Below are positions 6,077 to 11,628 of a DNA stretch of 12,172 nucleotides, piece after piece; within the stretch, counting starts at the first letter, position 1, and each line of letters opens with the position of its first letter. The notes beneath the pieces are model-generated. The model was not told the DNA's origin. It did no database searches and worked only from the letters and a program-made list of their open reading frames with translations. The stretch spans positions 1 through 12,172 of the forward strand of contig JAEZFI010000128.1 of assembly GCA_023437745.1 (NCBI GenBank), in the 5' to 3' direction. A program made the translations under genes and the position numbers. This DNA comes from Actinomycetes bacterium. Lineage in GTDB: Bacteria; Actinomycetota; Acidimicrobiia; Acidimicrobiales; Microtrichaceae.

Positions 6077-7048
6077 ATGCCCGAGCGCCCGGTGACCGAT
6101 CTCGAGCACCGGAGCGGCCTCCTCAGCGGCGTCGTCGCGTACGGCGTGTGGGGCGTGTTCCCGCTGTACTTCCGGCTGCTCGAGCCGGCCACGCCGCTCG
6201 AGGTCCTGAGCCACCGGATCGTCTGGTCGCTCGCCGTCGTCGGGATCGTGCTGGCCCGGACCCGCGACGTCGCCTGGGTCGGGTTGCTCCGCCGCTCGCC
6301 GGCGCTGCTGGCCCGGACCACCGCGGCCGCAGCGCTGATCGCGGTGAACTGGATCGTCTACATCTGGGCCGTCGGCGAGGGTCACGTCGTCGAGGCAGCG
6401 CTCGGCTACTTCATCAACCCGCTGGTCACGGTGACGCTGGGGGTCGTGTTCCTCGGCGAGCGCCTGCGGCGGGCGCAGTGGGCTGCCGTCGCGCTGGGCG
6501 CGGTGGCAGTCGCGATCCTGACCGCCTCGTACGGGCGGGTGCCGTGGATCGCCCTGACGCTGGCCACGAGCTTCGCTGCCTACGGGTTCCTCAAGAAGCA
6601 GATCCCGCTGACCGCGCCGCAGTCGCTGGCTGCGGAGACGGTCGTGCTCGCACCGGTCGCCGCGGTGATCGCCGTGGTGCTGGTGGCCAGGGGCTCGGCC
6701 CAGTTCGGGCACGCCGGCCTCGGCAGCTCGCTGCTCCTCGTCGCGGCCGGGCCGGTGACGGCCATCCCCCTCATGCTGTTCGCCCACGCCGCCCGCCGGA
6801 TCCCGCTCACGTTGCTGGGCCTCCTGCAGTACCTCACGCCGACGGGACAGTTCCTGATCGCCGTCGCCGTGTTCCACGAGGCGCTCCCCGCGTCGCGGTG
6901 GGCCGGGTTCGCGCTGGTGTGGGCGGCCCTCGTCCTGCTCGGCGTCGACATGGTCCGCACCCAGAGCCGTGGGCGGCGGGTCACGCCGGTGACGCCGACG
7001 GACGTCGACGCGGTGGTCGAGGCGGTCAGCTGCGGCCCGTCCGCTTGA
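6077..7048 (+). CDS. rarD: RarD-type EamA/DMT superfamily permease
   Basis: This 323-residue inner membrane protein has about ten hydrophobic helices, the normal layout of the two-repeat EamA family. The family hallmarks are clear: GVWGVFPLYFRLL (23-35), LSHRIVWSL (44-52), NWIVYIWAVGEGHVVEAALG (91-110) and YFINPLVTVTLGVVFLGERL (111-130) in the first half, and LQYLTPTGQFLIAV (250-263) in the second. RarD proteins are named from a chloramphenicol-sensitivity phenotype in Pseudomonas; their transported substrate is not firmly known. ATG 6077 is chosen because a TAGGGT box stands seven bases upstream and the N-terminus matches the family. The longer open frame upstream crosses the intergenic dyad. 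The final 23 bp overlap the convergent membrane protein gene. Confidence 0.94.
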   Translation: MPERPVTDLEHRSGLLSGVVAYGVWGVFPLYFRLLEPATPLEVLSHRIVWSLAVVGIVLARTRDVAWVGLLRRSPALLARTTAAAALIAVNWIVYIWAVGEGHVVEAALGYFINPLVTVTLGVVFLGERLRRAQWAAVALGAVAVAILTASYGRVPWIALTLATSFAAYGFLKKQIPLTAPQSLAAETVVLAPVAAVIAVVLVARGSAQFGHAGLGSSLLLVAAGPVTAIPLMLFAHAARRIPLTLLGLLQYLTPTGQFLIAVAVFHEALPASRWAGFALVWAALVLLGVDMVRTQSRGRRVTPVTPTDVDAVVEAVSCGPSA

Positions 7049-7571
7049 GCACCCGCGGCAGCACGGTCGCCACCAGGAAGAGCCCGAGCCAGAACAACGC
7101 GCTCGACAGGACCGAGGTGACGAACCGGGCCGTGCCCGCCCACCCGGCGTCGGCCATCGTCGTGGTGGCGGTCAGCGCGACGAACGCGACGACCACCACG
7201 GTGCCGGCGACCATCGCCGAGAGCCGCACCAACCGGCGCGACGACGGCAGGTCGCGGCCGGTGATCGACCACAGGACGACGGTGCCCGACGTGCCGATGG
7301 CGAAGGCGACGGACAGATCACGGAGCCAGCCCCGTCGACCCTCGGCCCGTGGCGACGCCTCGACCCCACCGAGTGAAGCGAGACGGTCCTTGAGGCGGGG
7401 GATCCGGAGCAGCGTGGCCCGGCACAGCAGGCCGTTGGTGAGCTGGATGAGGAGGCAGATGGCGCCCGCCGCGAAGGAGCCCCGGATCACCCCAGCCCAG
7501 GTCTCGTCGGCCGTGTGCAGCGCGGCGTTCGAGATGATCCACTCGTTGATCGGGCCCCACTCCACGAGCAA
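7026..7571 (-). CDS. Unrecognised multi-pass membrane protein (start uncertain)
   Basis: I do not recognise a family. From the TTG at 7571 the product has 181 residues with four clear hydrophobic segments at about 26-49, 87-104, 118-139 and 152-173 and a basic loop (53-84) between the first two. TTG 7571 is the first conventional start codon in this frame. However, the frame stays open another 53 codons, and at least the first 32 upstream of TTG look coding: third positions are nearly all G/C and the translation includes the hydrophobic stretch SAGLVALLATGLLVEWGP, which TTG would cut in half. True initiation may therefore be upstream, perhaps at a rare ATC around 7667 or after a sequence error. 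The 3' end overlaps rarD by 23 bp on the opposite strand. It lies 159 bp downstream of the FAH-family gene on the same strand. Confidence 0.75.
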   Translation of the reverse strand: MLVEWGPINEWIISNAALHTADETWAGVIRGSFAAGAICLLIQLTNGLLCRATLLRIPRLKDRLASLGGVEASPRAEGRRGWLRDLSVAFAIGTSGTVVLWSITGRDLPSSRRLVRLSAMVAGTVVVVAFVALTATTTMADAGWAGTARFVTSVLSSALFWLGLFLVATVLPRVLKRTGRS

Positions 7572-7707
7572 CCCGGTGGCGAGGAGCGCGACGAGACCGG
7601 CGGATGCGACATCGAAGCGGCGCCCTGCGGCGCGCTCGACGACGGGCGCGTCGCTCGTGAGGTCGATCGCACCAGTGTGGCGGAGGCGCCGCTGATCCGG
7701 CGGGATG

Positions 7708-7722
7708 GAACGAAGTTCGTTC
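7708..7722. repeat. 15-bp perfect dyad GAACGAA-G-TTCGTTC
   Basis: Two 7-bp arms flank a single G. The dyad begins eight bases after the stop of the FAH-family gene and lies upstream of the unrecognised membrane protein gene, both read on the minus strand. As RNA it would form a 6-bp stem with a 3-nt loop, but no T-run follows, so intrinsic termination is doubtful. It is less GC-rich than its surroundings, which favours a protein binding site for the downstream gene. Confidence 0.4.
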
Positions 7723-7730
7723 GGAGGCGC

Positions 7731-8534
7731 TCAGCCCGCGACGACGGGGTTCTCGAGTGCGCCGAGCCCGTCGATCTCGACGCGGACCACGTCACCCGGC
7801 ACCACCCAGCGCGGCGGGGTGCGGGCCAGGCCCACCCCGGCCGGAGTCCCGGTGGCGATGACGTCGCCGGGTTCGAGGGTCATGACCGTGCTGAGCACGG
7901 CGATCTGCTGGGCCACCGTGGTGAGCATGTCGGCGGTCGAGGCGTCCTGCAGCGTCTCGCCCGAGACGATGGTGCGGAGTCGGAGCGCCTGCGGGTCGGG
8001 CACCTCGTCGGGGGTGGTGAGCCACGGCCCGATCGGCCCGTGCGTGTCCCAGCTCTTGCCGAGCGTCATGGTCGGCGACCGCCCTTGCCAGTCGCGGACC
8101 GACACGTCGTTGACGATCAGGTAGCCGGCGATCACGTCGAGCGCGTCGGCCTCGACGACCCGGCGGCAGCGCTGGCCGATGACGACGCCGAGCTCACCCT
8201 CGTAGTCGACCATCGCCGACTCGGGCGGGACCTCGATGCCATCCCCCGGCCCGATGACGCAGGTGGACTGCTTGTTGAAGACGAGCGGAAAGGCCGGCGG
8301 GGCGGCGTCGAACTCGGCGGTGTGGTCGGCGTAGTTGAAGCCGATGGCCAGGAACTTGGGCGGGCGCGCGATCGGGGCGAGGAGCCTGACGTCCGCCAGC
8401 AAGAGGCGCTCACCCGTCGGAGGTGCGGTGGCAGCGGCCACCACGTCGACGGCGTCGAGCACGGCGACCTCGTCGTCGTGCACCGACCCCACGAGCTCCC
8501 GGTCGTCGATGGTTCTGACTCGTGCGAGCTTCAC
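7731..8534 (-). CDS. Fumarylacetoacetate hydrolase (FAH) family protein
   Basis: This 267-residue cytosolic enzyme belongs to the FAH superfamily of C-C bond hydrolases, decarboxylases and isomerases acting on 2-oxo acid-type substrates in aromatic and sugar-acid breakdown. A short N-terminal domain (1-50) precedes the catalytic beta-roll. Signature stretches are KFLAIGFNYADH (60-71), the metal ligands in DYEGELGVVIG (Glu112, Glu114) and NDVSVRDWQ (Asp143), KSWDTHGPIGPWL with Lys160, and EPGDVIATGTPAGVG (221-235). All metal ligands are present, so it should be active; the exact substrate cannot be read. GTG 8534 has GGGAGG about nine bases upstream, and the 63 codons of open frame before it are not FAH-like. 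It starts 70 bp after the AbiEii-like gene on the same strand, so it may be read from the toxin-antitoxin promoter. No other catabolic gene adjoins it. Confidence 0.93.
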   Translation of the reverse strand: MKLARVRTIDDRELVGSVHDDEVAVLDAVDVVAAATAPPTGERLLLADVRLLAPIARPPKFLAIGFNYADHTAEFDAAPPAFPLVFNKQSTCVIGPGDGIEVPPESAMVDYEGELGVVIGQRCRRVVEADALDVIAGYLIVNDVSVRDWQGRSPTMTLGKSWDTHGPIGPWLTTPDEVPDPQALRLRTIVSGETLQDASTADMLTTVAQQIAVLSTVMTLEPGDVIATGTPAGVGLARTPPRWVVPGDVVRVEIDGLGALENPVVAG

Positions 8535-8604
8535 GTCGGCGCCCTCCCGGTGTGCGAACGGATGAGTTCTAGCCTCAGGGGCGATGGGTCGTCGGCTGCG
8601 GCGC

Positions 8605-9354
8605 TCAGCCGGCGAGGTCCTCCACGGCGTCGGCGACGTCGTCGAGATCGAGCAGCGGTTCGTCGAACCGGCGGACCTCCCGGTACGTGCGATCCCGACC
8701 GGCGTCGTCGACGAACCACGCACGGAGCCGGGCCAGCACGGCGTCGCGCAGCTCGTCGGGCATCGGTGCCATGTCCTTGGCGGAGACCCCGCTGTCGACG
8801 AGCAACCGGCCGAGGTCGTACAGGTCCGAGGCCCGCTTCTCGGGCTTGGACGACGCCCGCAGCGCCACGGTCGCGGCCTTCATCGCGATCAGACCGGCTG
8901 GGCTGGCCACGAGGCGTCCGGGCGCGGCCGCCAGGCGCTCGCCGCTCCGGTCGTCGACGGCCACGATGTCGAGCGGGGTCGCCGAGTCGTGCGCCCACGT
9001 GTGAGCGACGACGTTCAGCTCGAGGTCCGTCAGTGGACCCGCCTCGAGGAGCTCGTCCACCAGGTCCTGGCTGCGCTCGGGAGCGACGTCGATGACGTCG
9101 AGGTCGAGGTCGCCGGCGAACGAGTACTGCCCGCCGCCCGAGGACGTCACGGCCAGCCGGGCCAGCTGCTCGTGGTAGCGGGGCAGGTCGCGGGCGACGG
9201 CGTCGAGGTCGATGGTCGCCCGGTGCGGTGTGCCCACCCGGCACATGACGGCCAGTCCCCCGATCAACCGCAGCTCGGCCGGGAGCGACGCGAGCAGCTC
9301 GATCTCGCGATGGGTCGAGCCGTCTCGCCGCCCCGACAGCAGGACCGGCGTCAC
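8605..9354 (-). CDS. AbiEii/MenT-like nucleotidyltransferase toxin
   Basis: This 249-residue protein is a DNA polymerase beta-type nucleotidyltransferase of the AbiEii group. Residues 29-51 (LRLIGGLAVMCRV, then RATIDLD) give the GG and DxD motif with Asp49 and Asp51. DLDLDVIDV (82-90) supplies candidates for the third acidic residue. MKAATVALRASSKPEKRASDLYDLGRLL (158-185) matches the conserved K...R..RDlyDl segment of AbiEii proteins. In the type IV toxin-antitoxin family such enzymes transfer nucleotides; mycobacterial MenT proteins modify tRNA. That activity is inferred here. GTG 9354 overlaps the antitoxin stop as GTGA, so translation is coupled. The open frame continues far upstream, but that part is the shadow of the antitoxin gene. 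Confidence 0.85.
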   Translation of the reverse strand: MTPVLLSGRRDGSTHREIELLASLPAELRLIGGLAVMCRVGTPHRATIDLDAVARDLPRYHEQLARLAVTSSGGGQYSFAGDLDLDVIDVAPERSQDLVDELLEAGPLTDLELNVVAHTWAHDSATPLDIVAVDDRSGERLAAAPGRLVASPAGLIAMKAATVALRASSKPEKRASDLYDLGRLLVDSGVSAKDMAPMPDELRDAVLARLRAWFVDDAGRDRTYREVRRFDEPLLDLDDVADAVEDLAG

Positions 9355-10322
9355 GACGACCCCGGCACGATGCCCCACGCCTCCACGGTCTCCTTCCCGC
9401 GGGCCGGGTCGGCGGCCAGACGGAGGGCGCACACCAACGGGTGCGCGATGCGCCAAGGGTGGTCGTCGTCCGGCGGAAGGCTCTCCAGCTCGGGCAACCA
9501 GCGGACCGGCGACTGGCGGATCCACGTGCGAGTGGGTCGTTCGCGATCGGCGAGGCCCTTCGCCCGCCGCATCGCCGCGGCGGTCGGGAGGTAGCAGCGG
9601 GCAGGCAGGTCCCCTGCCGCGGGGATCCGCGCGCCGCCCAGCGTGGCGGCGCGCTCGTCGACCCGGACGAGCTCGTCGGCGCCCACCCTGGCGGCCAGCT
9701 CGGCGAGCTCGACGGGCAGGGCGATCCAACCGTCGTCGGGCCACCGGCCGGCCGTCTCCCAGAACAGCTCGGGCATGAGCGGGAGGTGGGTTCGCGGCCC
9801 GATCAGGCCGCGGTCGACGAAGCGCCCGATGAGCTCGTGGGTGGCGCCGACGCTGCGGCCGATGACGGCGGCGATACGACGGGCGGTCACGGGTTCGGTG
9901 GGCTCGATCATGGCGGCGAGCGAGATCTCGAGTCCCACGGTGGTCCACACGTTCCCCGTGGCGGGCCGGCCCGGGCCGAGGTGCGGCAGCCCGGTCTCGA
10001 TCCGGACTCCCGGGGTCCACACCCGGAGGTGGCCGCGGCGGTCGAGCCATCCCCACCCAGCGTCGCGCAGGACGTCGCGGCCGGCGTCGCTGATCCGATC
10101 GGCGACGACCAGCGCGGGGACCTTGTTGCCGTCCGCGGCCAGGTCCCTGAGGTCGGCCGGCGTCGGATGAGCCCGTTCGACGAGGTGCGGGACCAGGCGG
10201 TTGCCGTCGACGACCAGGACGTCGCCCTCGACGTGGGCGCTGACGTCCAGGGACGTGAGCGCCTCCGCCACCTCGGCGAGGGCAGTGGACCCGCTCGCTG
10301 CTGTACGCGCCGTCACGAACAC
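9351..10322 (-). CDS. AbiEi-like antitoxin / autoregulator
   Basis: From GTG 10322 the product has 323 residues. Residues about 40-110 resemble the AbiEi_2 restriction-nuclease-like fold: NKVPALVVADRISDAGRDVLRDAGWGWLDRRGHLRV, where relatives read as a sugar-phosphate-style VAD...GxxxxDxxGxxxx pattern. A winged helix-turn-helix follows (about 128-180, TARRIAAVIGRSVGATHELIGRFVDRGLI). The C-terminal domain ends with HPLVCALRLAADPARGKETVEAW. AbiEi proteins neutralise the nucleotidyltransferase without a stable complex and repress their own promoter. GTG 10322 is chosen because a well-formed promoter ends seven bases before it. A TTG at 10358 would extend the frame, but it coincides with the -35 box. 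The stop overlaps the toxin start by four bases. Family assignment is good, but I cannot run a profile search. Confidence 0.82.
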   Translation of the reverse strand: MFVTARTAASGSTALAEVAEALTSLDVSAHVEGDVLVVDGNRLVPHLVERAHPTPADLRDLAADGNKVPALVVADRISDAGRDVLRDAGWGWLDRRGHLRVWTPGVRIETGLPHLGPGRPATGNVWTTVGLEISLAAMIEPTEPVTARRIAAVIGRSVGATHELIGRFVDRGLIGPRTHLPLMPELFWETAGRWPDDGWIALPVELAELAARVGADELVRVDERAATLGGARIPAAGDLPARCYLPTAAAMRRAKGLADRERPTRTWIRQSPVRWLPELESLPPDDDHPWRIAHPLVCALRLAADPARGKETVEAWGIVPGSS

Positions 10323-10327
10323 CGAAC
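10307..10327 (-). repeat. 21-bp direct repeat, copy B, over the antitoxin start
   Basis: This copy is identical at all 21 positions to the one at 10371-10391. On the minus strand it begins with GTTCGGTGTTCG (itself two GTTCG words two bases apart) and spans about -5 to +16 relative to the predicted start point, including the GTG start codon. A repressor bound here would block transcription initiation. Known AbiEi proteins bind repeats in their promoter, which makes this the first candidate operator. Confidence 0.65.
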
Positions 10328-10329
10328 AC

Positions 10330-10358
10330 AGCGTACCGGCACCAACTCTTCTTGCCAA
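10330..10358 (-). promoter_or_regulatory. Promoter of the AbiEi/AbiEii operon
   Basis: On the minus strand TTGGCA (10358-10353) and TACGCT (10335-10330) are separated by exactly 17 bp. The -35 matches TTGACA at five of six positions and the -10 fits TANNNT. The -10 ends seven bases before GTG 10322, so the message is probably leaderless. It is the best-formed promoter in the window and lies between the two copies of the 21-bp repeat. Confidence 0.65.
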
Positions 10359-10370
10359 CGTTCCCCTGAT

Positions 10371-10391
10371 GCGCCGTCACGAACACCGAAC
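10371..10391 (-). repeat. 21-bp direct repeat, copy A, upstream of the -35 box
   Basis: Identical to copy B, in the same orientation, with a 64-bp offset. It lies 12 bp upstream of the -35 box, about -49 to -69 from the predicted start. Sixty-four base pairs are close to six helical turns, so proteins on both copies would face the same side. The offset is not a multiple of three, so an in-frame duplication of the gene's 5' end is unlikely. Confidence 0.65.
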
Positions 10392-10415
10392 GTCGGCGGC
10401 CACCCACCACCGCAC

Positions 10416-10462
10416 TTCTCGGCGCGGTTTGTCCCGCCACACGAGACACTTCGCGCCGAGAA
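10416..10462. repeat. Palindromic element 1 (about 48 bp, REP-like)
   Basis: Outer arms TTCTCGGCGCG (10416-10426) and CGCGCCGAGAA (10452-10462) are perfect complements of 11 bp. After four unpaired bases on each side comes an inner stem GTCCCG / CGAGAC with one mismatch and a 5-nt loop. A second copy with the same length and layout lies at 10486-10534. The pair occupies the space between the divergent AbiE and oxidoreductase promoters. Confidence 0.7.
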
Positions 10463-10485
10463 CGCGCCGCCTCCCCGCCCCCTCA

Positions 10486-10534
10486 GTTCTCGGCGCGAAA
10501 GGTCCCGCCACGCGGGACAAACCGCGCCGAGAAC
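10486..10534. repeat. Palindromic element 2 (49 bp, REP-like)
   Basis: Outer arms GTTCTCGGCGCG (10486-10497) and CGCGCCGAGAAC (10523-10534) are perfect over 12 bp. Inner arms GTCCCGC (10502-10508) and GCGGGAC (10512-10518) are perfect over 7 bp around the loop CAC, with 4-nt internal loops between the tiers. Read directly, the core GTCCCGCCACrCGrGACA matches element 1 with two changes. Read inverted, the first 22 bases from the arm match element 1 exactly. The right arm ends eight bases before the -10 box of the oxidoreductase gene. Confidence 0.72.
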
Positions 10535-10542
10535 GCTGCGCC

Positions 10543-10548
10543 TACCGT
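10543..10548 (+). promoter_or_regulatory. -10 box of the F420-dependent oxidoreductase gene (likely leaderless)
   Basis: TACCGT fits TANNNT and ends six bases before ATG 10555. There is no ribosome binding site. The -35 region would fall inside the right arm of palindromic element 2, where no TTGACA-like hexamer is seen. Confidence 0.45.
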
Positions 10549-10554
10549 GGCCGA

Positions 10555-11565
10555 ATGCTCCTCGACACCCTGCTGCTGTGCCCGCCCGAGCAGGCCGTCG
10601 AGCGGGCCGCAGCGTTGGCGGACTGCGGGGTGGACGGGCTGTTCACGTTCGAGGGGCCGCACGACGTCTTCCTGCCGCTGGCTGCGGCCTCGCCGACCGG
10701 CGTGCACCTCGCCACGAACGTCGCCATCGCCTTCCCGCGGTCGCCGATCCACCTGGCGCACCTGGGCTGGGACCTGCAACGTATGAGCGGCGGCCAGTTC
10801 GCGCTGGGGCTCGGCACGCAGGTCCGAGCGCACATCGAGCGGCGCTACGGGTCGACCTGGTCGGCGCCGGTGGATCGCATGGGCGAGTGGATCGGTGCCG
10901 TGCGGGCGATCTGGACGAGCTGGCAGGAGCGGACGCCCCTCGACTTCCGGGGCGAGTTCACGACCCACACGCTGATGGGGCCGGCGTTCGACCCGGGTCC
11001 GCTCGAGTGGGGACCCCCACCGATCTGGCTCGGGGCGCTGGGTCCGCGAATGACGGAGCTGGCCGCGACCGTCGCCGATGGGCTGCTCGTGCACCCGTTC
11101 TCGTCGACACGCCATCTCCAGGAGGTGACGTTGCCGAGGGTCGCGTCGGCCCTCGAAGTCGCCGACCGCCCACGGGAGGACCTCACCGTGGTGGGCCAGG
11201 CCATCATTAGCTGTGCTTCCGACCCGGAGGCGTTGGCCGCGAGCGACGCCGCCGCCCGATGGCTGGTGGGCTTCTACGGGTCGACCCCAGCGTACCGACC
11301 GGTGCTCGAGACGGAGGGGCGTGCCGACCTCCATCCCGACCTCCGCGCCTGGTCGCGCACCGGCGACTGGGACGCCATGGCCGGGGCGATCGACGACGAG
11401 CTCCTGAGCGCGATCGTGCTCCGGGGGACGCCCGACGAGGTGGCGGCCGCGCTGGTCCGCCGGTTCGGCACCGACGTCGACCGCGTCGCGTTCTACGCGC
11501 CCGGCGGGATCAGCGACGAGGACCTCCGCGCCCTCGTCGCCGCAATCCGCTCGACCGAGGCGTGA
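10555..11565 (+). CDS. LLM class F420-dependent oxidoreductase, TIGR03617 (MSMEG_2256)-like
   Basis: This 336-residue cytosolic enzyme has the luciferase-like TIM barrel. Features I associate with the TIGR03617 group are present: DTLLLCP at the start, VDGLFTFEGPHDVFLPLAAA (26-45), ATNVAIAFPRSPIHLAHLGWDLQRMSGGQFALGLGTQVRAHIERRYG (53-99, including the SGGxxxLGLGxQ cofactor segment), LDFRGEF (129-135), PPPIWLGALGPRMTELAATVADG (154-176). The family is predicted to use coenzyme F420 for hydride transfer; the substrate is unknown. ATG 10555 is chosen because TACCGT stands six bases upstream and the family N-terminus begins there; the longer open frame crosses the palindromic elements. The TMEM175 gene follows 63 bp downstream on the same strand and may be co-transcribed. 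Confidence 0.93.
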   Translation: MLLDTLLLCPPEQAVERAAALADCGVDGLFTFEGPHDVFLPLAAASPTGVHLATNVAIAFPRSPIHLAHLGWDLQRMSGGQFALGLGTQVRAHIERRYGSTWSAPVDRMGEWIGAVRAIWTSWQERTPLDFRGEFTTHTLMGPAFDPGPLEWGPPPIWLGALGPRMTELAATVADGLLVHPFSSTRHLQEVTLPRVASALEVADRPREDLTVVGQAIISCASDPEALAASDAAARWLVGFYGSTPAYRPVLETEGRADLHPDLRAWSRTGDWDAMAGAIDDELLSAIVLRGTPDEVAAALVRRFGTDVDRVAFYAPGGISDEDLRALVAAIRSTEA

Positions 11566-11628
11566 GGAGCGGGTCAGCTGCGTCGACGATCACCGTCGCC
11601 GATCTCACGACGATGGGAGACTCGCCCG

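Noticed and set aside
7708..7718. Possible SOS/LexA box (GAAC...GTTC)
   Set aside because: Actinobacterial LexA boxes have four bases between GAAC and GTTC; here there are three. The 15-bp dyad is a better description.
10358..10358. Upstream TTG start for the AbiEi-like gene
   Set aside because: The TTG is the first part of the TTGGCA -35 box, and the extra twelve residues have no family support. GTG 10322 sits at the predicted transcription start.
10307..10391. CRISPR-like or in-frame duplicated gene start from the 21-bp repeats
   Set aside because: There are only two copies, and no cas genes. The 64-bp offset breaks the reading frame, so a coding duplication is unlikely; operator repeats fit better.
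9355..10449. Long N-terminal extension of the nucleotidyltransferase (614 residues in all)
   Set aside because: This part is the shadow frame of the AbiEi-like gene and is Arg/Pro-rich without a fold. The GTGA overlap gives a normal-length toxin.
9441..11210. 589-codon plus-strand open frame over the antitoxin, intergenic region and oxidoreductase
   Set aside because: It runs antisense to the antitoxin, through the palindromes, and out of frame in the oxidoreductase gene. No domain is visible.
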